From Welwitschia mirabilis (Eukaryota > Gnetophyta > Gnetopsida > Welwitschiales), in assembly GCA_051453625.1 (NCBI GenBank), contig JBOZIK010000001.1, positions 179,878,766 through 179,942,765 on the forward strand: a DNA stretch of 64,000 nt, read 5' to 3'. Made by a program: the position numbers and the translations under genes. Position 1 is the stretch's first letter. Each line of letters opens with the position of its first letter. Below, in pieces: positions 1-12,330 of this stretch. The notes under the pieces are model-generated. The model was not told the origin of the DNA. It did not search any database and saw only the letters and a list, made by a program, of their open reading frames with translations.

Positions 1-1305
1 TTTATGCTTATTCCATGCTTTGTAGCTACACTCTCATTATCTTCACCTACTACTAACAAACTAATGCTATCATATATTCCACTATTGTTACTAGGTTTCT
101 TCACTAATTTTCATCTAGCCCTTTATAAGATGTCTAAGAAAATAGGATTTCTCATTGTAAAGGATCTATTCTATTATTTTTTAAGGGAATACACTATTTA
201 GCACTTAGAGAAAATAGATAAAAGAGGATGGGGAACCTAATTCATGAAATGGGAAAACTTACATTCCTAATGATCTAAAAGAAATTTTCAATAATTTATA
301 TGCTTCTCAAGATAGGGTAAGTGTAGAAGAAAGAGATCATGAGAACAAGGAAGAAGAAAGAGTGTGTTGAGTATTTACAAAAAAGCATAATAAGGGTTGA
401 AATCTTTATTACCTTAGTGATTATTTTTAAATCCTTTTTTTGTACAAGAAATTTTTCAAAAATTTATATTTTATCTATGATAAGAAAACATAGAAGAAGA
501 AGATAATGAGAAGAATGAAGAAGAAATAATATCATGAAAGTTTATTATAAGAAAATAAATAACTAAAATATTTATCATTATGGAGACTTCTCTTTTTCTA
601 ATGATTAATTTCACCCTACTATTTAGAATAGGATTTATATAAGTTATGTATTAAATTAGATATTTGATATTATCAACATAGGAAAGGTGATTTTCCATGT
701 AGATTTATTTTTTAAAAAATTAATTAGCCCTATTCAGATTCATCATTGGAAATGTATATCCTTCATCTCATATTTCAAATGAATGTTATTTTTCTCTTTT
801 TGTTATTTTTATTATTCAAAATGATAAATATTAACTATTTTAAATTCCCCTTCAATCTCATTAAAATTCAAGAAGAGACATTAAGAATTTATGATTCTCA
901 TACTTTTAGTAATCTTCTTTGATCTATCAATAAGGGTGAATCCTTGTATGTTGAGGGCTCAAATGGGAATGTTATTTATTTTATTATGTATAGGAAGATT
1001 AGAAGGATGAAGAAACATGATAAGTTAAAGTAGACATCTAGAAGAGGAGTGAACATCTTAAGAGTCTAATAAGAAGAAGAAGAGGAGAATTTAAAAGAAG
1101 AAACATAATGGAAAAGATCACGTATTTCAACTTCTTTATAGGAGAAAATACAAAGGGTGTCTAGAAATTATAAAAGTTAGATTTAAATAAGTCTAGGAAA
1201 ATTGAGAAATAATAACAAATAAATCATGCATAAAATTAATGGAACTAATAAAGAGATAATGTTAAAGCTTAAAGAAATACATAAGAGCCTTCTACTGTTT
1301 CAAAT
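1..1305. other. Unassigned AT-rich sequence, possibly old transposon coding remnant
   Basis: No family was recognised. A 65-codon plus-strand frame covers positions 4-201, but it has no motif I can name. Positions about 960-1140 on the plus strand are purine-rich and would encode Lys/Arg/Glu-rich peptides broken by stops, as in decayed retroelement gag or accessory ORFs. This is only an impression from composition. Confidence 0.3.
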
Positions 1306-1675
1306 TACTAAATTAAGGTCAAACTCATATTTAATAAGGAACATTAGAAATTAAAGAAAGAGGAAAATTAATAACACATTAGTTGGGTATAAAATTAAGT
1401 ATCTCTGCTAAAATTGTAATATTTTATCTTTTATGCCTTATTATAAATTTGGACTAGTGATCAAAGATGAAGACATGAACTACAACCTTAGCCCCTATCT
1501 TGCTGTTCTTGAGGATTAGATAAAGTTGTTCTTGGTTATATCTATCTAATCTATCCATCATTACCTAATTCTATAGGCTTATAAACAAGATGAAGGAACA
1601 TAATGATATGAATCCAAGGGTTGCAACATTTTAGTACAACAGTAGTTATTCTTAATTGTGATTTAATTGTATTTA
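1306..1675 (-). repeat. 3' LTR of element A
   Basis: This matches 6211-6570 over most of its length: a start block rich in TTAAAT, then the shared stretches GAACATTAGAAATTAAAG and GATGAAGGAACAT near the end. Similarity fades after about 1675. Each LTR is about 350 bp. Divergence is high and dominated by transitions and small indels. Confidence 0.65.
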
Positions 1676-2249
1676 ATAATAATCACTTAATTAATAGTGA
1701 TCTTGGAACATTACATTTTATCCCTCTTAATTTCTTAACTCATTTTCAAGTGTTGAATCCTTAGTGGATAGATTGATTACATCTACATCCCTTGATCATC
1801 CATATTTAGCCTCAAGCACTAACTCCTCAATGGATGGACTATGCTAACATGCATCCAATATGTCCATTTAGTTGATACTTTTTTTTTTTGGTTTTGTTTT
1901 AAATCTTCTTGATAGAAGTATCTAATATATTCTTAGGTTGAACATCAAGAGTAGTGTTAGGATTTAATAATATGTTCTTTTAGTAAAGCATGCAATATTA
2001 AACTTTGTCCTTTATTATAGGACTTCAAGAGGATGACATGAATTAATAGATGAAGTTAAAGCATATTGGATGATAACTCTAAGTTATAAGATAAATATTC
2101 AATTATTTTTATAATTTGTATTAGTAGTTAATCCAAAATTTGAAATGTTTAACTAGAAATGTATTTAGGGTTAGAAATCCTTATAATAATATTAAGTTGA
2201 TTATTAGTGCCTTTTAATCTTGATGATGAAATCTCCATTGTTTTTACCT

Positions 2250-2450
2250 TGAAATGTGGTTTTTTCCTTTCTTCCAATCTTTCTTGTATGAAGCCTAACT
2301 AACCTACTAGAATTAAGTATTTTTTTGTTCATTAATGTTTTTAAACATATAGCATCTTCAAAGAATATTCTAAGTTTTTATTAATTCTATTTATTAAACC
2401 ACTAGCTTCTAGATGATAAGTGGTATTAAAATCCAAACAGGAAGTTGGGA
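2250..2450 (-). pseudogene. Integrase remnant of element A
   Basis: On the minus strand, the frame at 2347-2437 reads TTYHLEASGLINRINKNLE. This resembles the conserved end of the Ty3/gypsy integrase core, where Ala/Ser-Tyr-His-Pro-Gln is followed by Gly and a catalytic Glu before Arg-x-Asn-x-x-Leu. Here the Glu position reads Asn (LINRIN), so the catalytic triad is incomplete. Flanking frames are broken by stops. The match is short, so the family call rests partly on the LTR and primer-site context. Confidence 0.45.
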
Positions 2451-3489
2451 TATTTACTTGAAATGATAACCTTGTAAAATATAAAAACTTTCTACCTAAA
2501 TTTAAAGCTAATTCCTTCTTGTACCCCCTTAAGAATTCATTCTTAGGATGAATATGGAACTAATAAGATTATTTGATGAAAGTTAATTATAATGTCTGCT
2601 TTTTCTACTCTTATTGAGGACTGATCCTCATTGAAGAAGGTAATATTTAATGTATGAAATAATGAAGGAGAAAAAACTTATAATAGGCATCACTATTTAC
2701 TAAGAAATTAATAAGATAATAAGAAATATAATCATGTAATTCTAAAACTAAAACTAAATAAAAAAAAAGCCTATGTATAGAGTAGTATAAAGGTGTTTCA
2801 TAAATGGTACTTGGGAATTGCTATTATGGAGGTTGGTTCTATGTAAAAGGAGTAGTAATTTAATTCTTGAAAGGAAATTTTTTGCCAATGTATCCTTATT
2901 TCTTTCATTTATTATAGATGATGTTACCTTGAAATCCATCATGTGGAGATTAATTCCTAATGGAGGTATCCATGGCTGTCTATGTCATTTGGTTCTCAAG
3001 GCACTTGTTGTCTTATGTATCTTGATAATGCTTAATTTCTCTTTAGATGTCTCAATAGGTTTAACTTTCAAAGTATGAAGAATTCTTCGGATCTTAGATG
3101 GAAGTGTGCTAATGAAATTTTTAGTGAGCTACTTCTTGGAGAAATTTCTTTAATACTTCATAAGATATTATAATTTTGACTAGTGTTAACAATTTTTCCC
3201 TAAGAATAAACATTGAAACTGAATTATTAAATCCTAAGAAAAAATCATTTAAAAACTTTGTTTAAAATCTTTAAAAAAAAATATTTCAAGAGATTTTATG
3301 ATTGTATTTATATTGGCATCAAAGCCATTGCTCTTATGAATTTTGTATAAGAAAAACAGCAGCTTAGATACATCTTCTTTTTAGTGATGTGTTGTGAAGG
3401 GTAAACCACTTTATATCTATTGAATTCATGACATGAATTTCTCACTAGACCTTGCTTTTTCTTTATAGCATTATAAATGGATCATTTTA

Positions 3490-3850
3490 ATAATCTCATT
3501 TCTTTCTTTCTCATCTACCATTGGCTATTTACTTAATTGGATAAAATCTCTTGTAGATTATTTTTTACATTTAAGAACATCATTTGTAAGCTTTAGAAAT
3601 TAATCTACTCTAATAAGAGAGTTTTATTTAGAATTGAAAGGCTATTTTGGTGGCACCTGCAAGTCATGCTCTATTAGGAAATCTAGTTGTTCTAAGCATG
3701 AAAGAAGTAAGTCAATCCTATTAAAGAGTTCTTCATTCTATGAGTAAATCTTATTTAATTGATTCTGATTATATTTATTTGAGAATTCACTTACTAGTCT
3801 ATGACTCTCTAATTGGTTTTGTGTCTCTCTTCCACCATGACAACCTCTGT
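3490..3850 (-). pseudogene. Possible gag-like coiled-coil remnant of element A
   Basis: If stop codons are read through, the minus strand here gives a charged, Leu-rich helical segment (for example FSNKYNQNQLNKIYS and ELFNRIDLLLSCLEQLDF). It lies between the integrase remnant and the minisatellite. Such a helix would suit a gag or gag-leader protein of a gypsy element. No zinc knuckle is visible, and the assignment is by position and texture only. Confidence 0.25.
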
Positions 3851-3964
3851 AGGTTCTACTCATCTTAAATAGGTTTTCTTTAAGAAATCCATCTATAACT
3901 ATTATGATAATTGATTAAAATTTGGTAATTGTTGGCTTTGCTTAATAACTATTTCATCAGGGGG

Positions 3965-5160
3965 GGAACAACAACTATGATGTTAGGGTTTAGATGGAAA
4001 ACTATGACATTAGATCTAATAGGAATGAAACTATTATGTAAATCTTAGGAATAAGTATCTATAACATCATAGTTGGGAGACATACAATTATAACAACAAG
4101 ATAAGAAAAATGCAATGATAATATTAGGATTAAGAGATGAGTGATGATATATTAGATCTAGGAGATAGGCAACTATGACATCACAAATGGGAAGACAAAA
4201 AGGTAATGTCAAGCCTAGGAGATAGATACATGTGATGTTAGCCCTAGGAGATAGACAACTATAATGTTAGACCTTGAAGGCAATAATTATAACATTAGGC
4301 ATGAAGAGAAGCAAATGTGACATAAGGATTGGGAGATAGATAAGTGTGATGCTATATCTTAGACATGATAACTATGATGTTATGCCCACAGAGATAAGAA
4401 ACTATAGTATTAAATCTTGAGGATAATAACTATGATGTTAGGCATGAGAAGAGGTAAGTATGATGTTAAGCTTAGGAGATAGGTAACTGTGACATGAGAT
4501 GAAGAAGGTAGATAACTATGATGTCAAATCTAGGATAAGTTACTATGACATTAAACGTGGGATAGGTAGCTTGGACATCAGACTTCATATCTAAGTGTAA
4601 TATTAGCCTTCGAATTATGATATTGATGTCTAATTATGATGTTAGACTTCTATGATGCGGTGCGACATTAACCTTGAAAGTGCCATGTCAGACTTCAAGT
4701 ACGATATTAGACTATTATAACCAAGTGCAACTTTAGTTGCTAGATGCAACATTAGACTCTATAACCAAGTGTGACATTGGCCTTTGAACCATGACCTTAG
4801 CATCCAAGTATGACATTAGAATTTATGACTAAGTGCTAGCCCTTAAACTATGATGTTAGCCTCTAGCTATGATGTCAGACTTTAATTTTGATATTAGGAG
4901 TAGGAACCACAACTAAAAGTTGAGTTAATCAACAACTATAATGTTAAAAGTGGAGTCTACAACTATAACGTTGGATCTATGACTAAGTGTTATGTGTGTA
5001 AGATACTCAAGTATAACATTAGACTTATAACCAAGTGTGATATTTGACGTGAAGTCCTCAACTATGACATCAGACTTGTGGCCAAGTGTAACATTGGATA
5101 TGCTTACCAAATGTAACAATCATACTTATTTTACAACTATTATATCAGAGTTGAGTAAGT
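3965..5160. repeat. Degenerate minisatellite, about 44 units of about 27 bp
   Basis: The core ACTATGATGTTAGRC and its variants (ATGACATTAG, GTGTAACATTAG, ACTATGACATCAGAC) recur every 20-35 bp for 1.2 kb. The left half alternates the core with GGAGATAGG-type spacers. The right half uses TTATAACCAAGTG-type spacers, which suggests higher-order sub-arrays. The array lies wholly inside element A, toward its 5' side. Tandem arrays in untranslated regions of plant Tat/Ogre and other gypsy elements are known; this one is not a family I recognise. It is not a CRISPR array: units are not identical and spacers are not unique. Confidence 0.85.
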
Positions 5161-5173
5161 ATGTCAAGATGAG

Positions 5174-5215
5174 ATTAACTGCTATTAACTACTATTAATT
5201 ACTATTAACTTAAGC
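5174..5215. repeat. Short tandem repeat of an 11-12 bp TTAACTACTAT unit
   Basis: Four imperfect copies of ATTAACTACTATT follow each other directly at the right edge of the larger minisatellite. This is probably replication slippage inside element A. Confidence 0.75.
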
Positions 5216-6195
5216 TAATAAAGACATACCTTAACTGGTTTGGTCATAACTTTTCCATATAGAATCAAAATACTTATTATGATCCCATTCTAAAAAGCTT
5301 ATAAAGAGTTTAACAATGGGTGAAAAAAGTAAAACTTTTCTTGATCTAAATGTTTCTTTAAATTATATCTCGAAATTACTTAAAATTAACCATCTTTGTT
5401 GGCATACTTAAAATTTTTAATCCTTTTCACCACTAATTTTGTTATAGATTCCTTGTATGAACTTTATTTATAGTTTTATCTAATTCTATATCTTTCTTAT
5501 TTTATATTTGTAATATATTTGGAATTTTATAGTCTACTAAACATTCTTAAATAATTTTACTATGTAGCATGTCATGGAGTAGAGTAATAGAAGATTGTTA
5601 GTGGTACCATTTACATGTTGTGTGTATTGTTGATTTGACATTATTCTTATTCATGCATGCGATTATTCTTATTGATACACTGATTTCTATTTGGTTCATG
5701 TAGAACAACTAGAAACTTGCATCTATTTGTAAATAATCCTAAGATGGACATGGCTAGCCTAGCTTCCTTGGAGCTAACTAATGAACATTTGATGACAAGA
5801 ATAGATAAGAATGAATAGTTGATGTAGAGTTGCATAAATAGGCTAGTCATAGTATTAATTATATCAAGTCATGTATCATGATAGAGAGATTTCATGTAAA
5901 CATTCACTCAAGAAGTCTTAAAAGGACATGATGCTAATAAATTTAACATAAAGTATCTCCTCCTCTAAGAAGACTTTGACTATTTACCTTTTCTCTTTTA
6001 TTCCTCTATTTATAGATAGGAAAAATGGGATTATTCAAGTTTATTCCTTGCTTTAATGTACTAATTTTTACTATCCCTTGAATTTTAATACTACTACTTT
6101 TCATCTTAATAAGAATCAGATGTTTCTTATGAATTTTGTCTTTTATATTTTCTTATATTTGGATTTTTGAAAAGTAGTAGTTTACTTTCTTATTT

Positions 6196-6207
6196 GCTCT
6201 TATACCA
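6196..6207 (-). other. Primer-binding site of element A (Met-tRNA)
   Basis: On the minus strand this reads TGGTATAAGAGC, which matches the plant initiator Met-tRNA complement TGGTATCAGAGC at 11 of 12 positions. It sits 3 bp inside the right-hand LTR, as expected for a minus-strand element. Confidence 0.8.
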
Positions 6208-6210
6208 ATT

Positions 6211-6570
6211 TATTAAATTTAAATTGAACTTACATTTTATAAGAAACATTAGAAATTAAAGAAAAAGAAATTTAATAAACATCAATTATGTAGAAAATGA
6301 AGTATCTATTTCTTAAATTAGTAATAATTTATCTTATATGTCTTCTTCTAATCTTAGACTAGTGGTTAAAGGTAAAGATCTAGACTATGGTCTTACACTC
6401 CCTTATAATACCATTATAGATTAGCTAAGGTTTTCCTTGGTTATATCCACCTATTTTATCCGCCTTTACCTAGTGCCATAGGCTTATAAATAAGATGAAG
6501 GAACATCATGTTAAAAATTTAAGGGTTAAACCCTTTCATTAGAATAATACTTAACCTTAATTATGTTATA
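6211..6570 (-). repeat. 5' LTR of element A
   Basis: This is the partner of 1306-1675. It begins next to the primer-binding site, with TATTAAATTTAAATTG where an intact LTR would be expected to begin TG. Homology fades near 6570, so the outer end is uncertain. Confidence 0.65.
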
Positions 6571-9137
6571 ATTCTAAGCTCTAATAAGGGTTCTTTTTAT
6601 GAAATATATTCTTTAAGAAGTGTTTCTTTAACTTAATTTACTTTCTTTCTTTCTATATGATTGATTTTCACCTTATCATGTTTTCAAAAGTTGAAGTAAA
6701 ATTCATGATTGATTTTCATTTCTCCAAATTGAGATTCAAATTTAAAGTCTTTGATACACTTTTGACCATTTCCAAAATTAATAATATAAATTTTAATTAA
6801 GGATATACAACACTAAAAATTTTTAAATTTTAAATCATTGTAAGTCTTAACTTAATAAAAAAACCATAGAAGTCTTTACTTTTCACATCTTAGAAGATTA
6901 GAAAATGAAAATTTGAAGGAAACATTGGAAATTGCAAATGGAACTAAACTTGAAAAATTAAAAATTTTTATTTATCTTATAGGGTTCACATAAGAAACAG
7001 TCAAATTCAAATTTATATTTAATGTTTTTAAACTACTTTAAATATTTATATTTAATCTTGAATATGGTAAATTTTTTCACTGGAGATTGTAAATAGCTTT
7101 TCAAACTTAAAATTTTTGTGTTATTTACTAAGAAACTAGTAAAATGTTGGTTTAATGTCTGATTATAATTAATTTTTATAAGTTTAACCTCTTAAAATTT
7201 AGTAAATAAAAAAGTTCAAGTATTTAAATAACATGTTTAGTATTGATTCATTACTAGTTAAATTTAATCCTTATGATTACCAAAATTTTATTAATAAAAA
7301 CTAATGTTTGGTTTTATTATTACATATCTTATTAAGTTTCTTATTCTAAGAAAGGCATGATTTCTAAGAGATTGACACTACTGTTTAATCCAATCTACCA
7401 CCAACATTCTAGAGCATGATGGATTCCATAAAAATCATAGCCCAGATTAATTATTGAATAATAAAATCAAACTTACAAAAAGTAAACAAATATAAATTAA
7501 ATATTAAGAAGCTAGAGAATCTTCTAAAAGGATAAGAATCAACTCAAGTAATGTTAATGACTAAGTAATCTTTATTTTAATAGATTCAATGTACCTTAAT
7601 GTATTAGGCATATGAATAAAATTTAGAACTCCAATCCTTAGACCAAATAAATAGAATCTACCTTAAGGGTTAAGGTATTTTGTATCTCATCTATGATATT
7701 ATATCTCCGTTAGATTCATTGTGTATTCACCATTTACTTTCTAATTTTACCTTACTTTCTATTGGCCCCAACATAGTTTCCATGGATGCAACAAGGGTTT
7801 ATCTCATCATAAGGTTCTAAGCCTTTTTTCTTCCTCCTTAGCATTTAGGAATGATTGTTTTATAAGGTAAATTCCTTTCTAAGCCTAAGGATAAACTTTA
7901 AATAAACTTGTTAATTTTTTTAGTATTTGCGTTTTTGGTTAGTTCAATTAGATAAATGATTTATTATTGTATCTAATCTTCTTTTTTATTATTAATGAAA
8001 TTATGATTTCATTCATTAGCATATCCCCTTTTGAATCTCTTTTTCATATATTATTTTGAGTTAAAATTCATTAATGTTTGATTAGAATTTTATTAAGATA
8101 AATTTTTTGATGTATTGGAATTTATAACATCTTTTATGCTTTTGTATTTTTCCTTCATCTCATTATAAGATGATTCATCTTTAAATAGTAATGATATTTT
8201 GATATTAGAAGTTCTTTTTATTTGTATCTATGATATTTAATATCTATGATAGATGATCTATCAATTTATCATAAAACATTCATTATTTAACAATCTATAC
8301 TTTTGTAATAAAGAAATAATAGTGATATTTGTTATTTTCTTTTTAATGCTTACTTGATTATTTTCGTAATGAATAAACACTCTTAGTTCTTAGAGAGAGA
8401 AGTTTTCTATTACACTTTTACATTTCTTAAGATACTATTTAATACTTGATAGGCTAGATGCAAACTATTGTGAGCTTTAATATTACATTGTAATCCTTAT
8501 GGAAGAATATAATTAAGGTTTCTTATTCTATAATTGATGGATCTAGTTTATAAATTCTAGGAGCACTACTTATGGCTTGATTTCTAGAATGTTTATTTAA
8601 ATATTTCTATTAAAAGTAATTATTAAGTATAGAAAATTCTTCACATAATTCAAAAATAGTAATGTGATCATATTTTAAAAAAAAAGGTAAAAACTCAAAA
8701 TTTTCATATTTAATCCTTCTATTTTATAAAGCTAATGCTTTTAAATTCCACATTCAAGTGATGAAATTTAGTTAAAGGTTAATTATTTCTTCTAGCTTGT
8801 GGAGCCTTAGTCAAATAGCCTTTCTTAGGTTTATAGAATGTTCTCAGAAGTTTTCAATCATAAAGTATATTATTTTTATTTAGACCTTCATTCTAGCTCC
8901 TACATAGCTTATGACCAATGGATAGATAAAAAACTATAAAAGTGATTTTATACCACTTAATGATCACATAGAAAATAATACTTAAAGATATTTTATTACT
9001 TTTAAAAGGTTTATATTGGTAAATATAGTTTTGATAATTTTACTTATTAAATATTTTATGTCATTGTATAGACATGTTATTGCAAAGAATATCAGATCAT
9101 GATAAGCATAAGTTATTGGGTTTTCAAAGATGATATC
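6571..9137. other. AT-rich intergenic sequence, nothing recognised
   Basis: I see no open frame with a recognisable motif, no RNA gene and no clear repeat in this 2.6 kb. It ends at the outer edge of the Athila-like LTR that starts at 9138. Confidence 0.5.
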
Positions 9138-10668
9138 TGTTGGGTATCTTTTATTATAAAATAAATGTAGAAAGTATCACAAAATATTACTAGAAATTAT
9201 AAATAATGTTGAAAAAGTATAGAAATTATACTACTATTAACCTAGAATAAGCACACATCATTAAAATAAAAAATACACAAAGGCTTACTGAAGAACTAGT
9301 TGTGACTTAACCATTTAGTTTAGAATTCATCATCACAATAGTATTATGATGAAGTTACTTAAACTAGTTAGNNNNNNNNNNNNNNNNNNNNNNNNNNNNN
9401 NNNNNNNNNNNNNNNNNNNNAATAGAAAAAGAAACAAAACATAACTAAAGTTAAGTGACCTATTAATTAATACTTATTTTTAAGCATTGAAATTATCCTA
9501 GTTTATGTTTAACTATATAAATAAGAGTGAGATAGAAGTAATACTTTTTTTTTTAAAGCCATAAAGGATGCACATAGTAATATTCAAATGCTTTTTAGCT
9601 TTTATATTAAAACACCAATTATACATAAAGATAAGTTAACAAATGTGTTCTCCTTTTTAGGTAACACTATGGAATGTGGAAAAGTGCTACTAATACCTTT
9701 ACAAATGAGCTAGAGTTCCCTTACTTGATCTCTTTTCCTTATCTATTACTAGAACTTATGTGATAAAAAGATCCTCACATTTAGTGANNNNNACATTTTT
9801 ATACCCTAGCTAGTTTCTATTTTCTTGTCTTTACTTCTCATGAATAGGCAAGTGGTTAAGGTTATTATTCTAATTCACTTCCAAATATTCTCTCTAATAT
9901 TTATGCCACTTGGCATCCTATTCCTAAAATACAATAATGAAATAAATATACTAACCTACTAACATACTAATCACTAACGTATTTATCAGTAGGGATAAAG
10001 CTAGATAAAAACATATTCTTACTGATAAAATATNNNNNNNNNNNNNNNNNNNNNNNNNNNNNNNNNNNNNNNNNNNNNNNNNNNNNNNNNNNNNNNNNNN
10101 NNNNNNNNNNNNNNNNNNNNNNNNNNNNNNNNNNNNNNNNNNNNNNNNNNNNNNNNNNNNNNNNNNNNNNNNNNNNNNNNNNNNNNNNNNNNNNNNNNNN
10201 NNNNNNNNNNNNNNNNNNNNNNNNNNNNNNNNNNNNNNNNNNNNNNNNNNNNNNNNNNNNNNNNNNNNNNNNNNNNNNNNNNNNNNNNNNNNNNNNNNNN
10301 NNNNNNNNNNNNNNNNTTTTCTTACTTGATCTCTTTTCCTTGTCTATTCCTAGAACTTATGTGATAAAAAGATCCTCACATTTAGTGATGATCACATTTT
10401 TATACCCTAGCTAGTTTCTAGTTTCTTTTCTTTACTTCTCATGGATAGGCAAGTGGTTAAGGTTATCTAAAATACAATAATGAAATAAATATACTAACCT
10501 ACTAACATACTAATCACTAACCTATTTATTAGTAGGCATAAAGATAGATAAAAACATATTCTTATTGATAAAATATATAATTGACATAAGGAAAAACATC
10601 TCATTTACATTAGCTTCATCAGTTTTCCCAAGCTTAAGTATTTGNNNNNNNNNNNNNNNNNNNNNNNN
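9138..10668 (-). repeat. 3' LTR of element B (with gap-flanking duplication)
   Basis: The sequence aligns to 38362-39371. Shared landmarks are AGAAAGTAT near the start, GATGAAGTTA and the stretch with ACTTGATCTCTTT. Positions 9719-10033 and 10317-10573 repeat each other across the 283-N gap, so part of the LTR is present twice in the assembly. The inner end falls in or next to the 24-N gap at 10645-10668. Confidence 0.75.
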
Positions 10669-10678
10669 CCTTATTATG

Positions 10679-10694
10679 TCCCTTTCCTTCTTTT
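10679..10694 (-). other. Polypurine tract of element B
   Basis: On the minus strand this is an uninterrupted 16-base purine run (AAAAGAAGGAAAGGGA). It directly abuts the inner end of the 3' LTR, where second-strand priming is expected. It supports the minus orientation. Confidence 0.6.
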
Positions 10695-10859
10695 AAAAAT
10701 GAATGATTGTTCCTTGCTAGATTTTAACTTTTTATTTTATTTAGTTGGCTGAGTAGAGAGTTTTATTTTTAAATCCTTTAGAATCTTTTTTTTTTCCTTC
10801 TTAAAGAGTAGGATCATTTAAATCTATGACTTCTACTATTATCTGCTTTAGAGCTACTT

Positions 10860-12330
10860 TTATATCCTAGCCTCTATCTCATAGAGGAGCTCTTAGCTTA
10901 GGTGGTTTTCTTCTCTTTCTCTTGGAAGTTGAAAGAGCTTTTGTCTTAGGAATTTNNNNNNNNNNNNNNNNNNNNNNNNNNNNNNNNNNNNNNNNNNNNN
11001 NNNNNNNNNNNNNNNNNNNNNNNNNNNNNNNNNNNNNNNNNNNNNNNNNNNNNNNNNNNNNNNNNNNNNNNNNNNNNNNNNNNNNNNNNNNNNNNNNNNN
11101 NNNNNNNNNNNNNNNNNNNNNNNNNNNNNNNNNNNNAAAATCCTGAGAGGACACTACAAAAATTTTAACATATGATTCACATTATTATAAAATTCTATAA
11201 AATTTTGTTACTATATTAACCAAAATATTCTTAAGTTCCCTCTCAAAGACTCCTAGTTCTTTCATGATGATTTCTCTTCACAACTCTTTAATATCCTTTT
11301 AAAAATTATTAAAACTGCATATTAGCTTTAATTAATCTCCAAAAGTTTCTGAATAATATTTTTCAAATGTTTTTCAAAATTATCAATGAAATTATATAAC
11401 TTTTGAGGGTAATAGTTAAGNNNNNNNNNNNNNNNNNNNNNNNNNNNNNNNNNNNNNNNNNNNNNNNNNNNNNNNNNNNNNNNNNNNNNNNNNNNNNNNN
11501 NNNNNNNNNNNNNNNNNNNNTAAAAATCCTGAGAGGACACTGCAAAAATTTTAACATATGATTTACATTTTTATAAAATTCTATAAAATTTTGTTACTAT
11601 ATTAGCCAAAATATTCTTAAGTTCCCTCTTAAAGACTCCTAGTCCTTTCATGATGATTTCTCTTCACAACTCTTTAATATCCTTTTTAAAATTATTAAAA
11701 CTGCATATTAGCTTTGATTAACCTCTAAAAGTTTCTGAATAATATTTTCCAAATTTTTTTAAAATTATCAATAAAATTATATAACTTTTGAGGGTAATAG
11801 TTAAGGCTACATGGCATGACTAATTTCTCATTCTCGAACCCAATTCACTTATCTAACTTTATTTCCATAAGGCAAAGATCATGGAGCAACTTCATGTTTT
11901 CCTTCTCTAAATTCTGAATAATAAGTTGGATAGACTTAAGGCTTATTAATCAAAAATACTTCTTTAACTTTGCTTAAGATTTTCTCAGAGTATTAGTAAA
12001 ACTTGATTTTATTTTATCCTCCATCTCATAAGATAGAGTTAAATAAGTTAAAGGGATGCCCTGAATTGAACTCATTACTCTCTGTAATTTCTCCTTTATT
12101 TTTGAAGAAAACTCTTTATTGAAGAATCAAATGGAGGCTGACTAGAAGAGCTTGCTTCTCCCATCTACTTCTTNNNNNNNNNNNNNNNNNNNNNNNNNNN
12201 NNNNNNNNNNNNNNNNNNNNNNNNNNNNNNNNNNNNNNNNNNNNNNNNNNNNNNNNNNNNNNNNNNNNNNNNNTTGAAGAATCAAATGGAGGCTGACTAG
12301 AAGAGCTTGCTTCTCCCATCTAATTCTTCA
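10860..12330 (-). pseudogene. C-terminal part of the extra 3' ORF of element B (coiled coil)
   Basis: Read on the minus strand through several stops and shifts, this encodes a Ser-rich start (MGEASSSSQPPFDSS), then helices such as IQNLEKENMKLLHDLCLMEI, and further on NFIDNFEKHLKNIIQKLL. Long charged helices after a globular domain are common in accessory ORFs of Athila-type elements. Two gap-flanking duplications inflate it: 11137-11420 repeats at 11521-11800, and 12118-12173 repeats at 12274-12329. Function is unknown; a structural or envelope-like role has been proposed for such ORFs. Confidence 0.45.

Larger units (their letters stand above)
1306..6570 (-). mobile_element. Decayed Ty3/gypsy LTR retrotransposon (element A)
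   Basis: Two related segments starting at 1306 and 6211 have the order expected of a 3' and 5' LTR on the minus strand. A near-perfect primer-binding site complementary to initiator Met-tRNA sits immediately inside the right-hand copy (6196-6207). Integrase-like residues lie at 2347-2437 on the minus strand, so pol runs toward the left LTR, which agrees with the primer-site orientation. The internal region is only about 4.5 kb, and 1.2 kb of it is a minisatellite, so the copy cannot hold a complete gag-pol. The LTRs have diverged heavily, implying an old insertion. The outer ends and target-site duplication could not be fixed. Confidence 0.7.

Noticed and set aside
4-201. 65-codon plus-strand frame at the window start
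   Set aside because: No recognisable domain, hydrophobic AT-rich translation, and no support from neighbours.
3965-5160. CRISPR-like appearance of short repeats with spacers
   Set aside because: Units vary, spacers are themselves repetitive, spacing is irregular and the DNA is plant nuclear.
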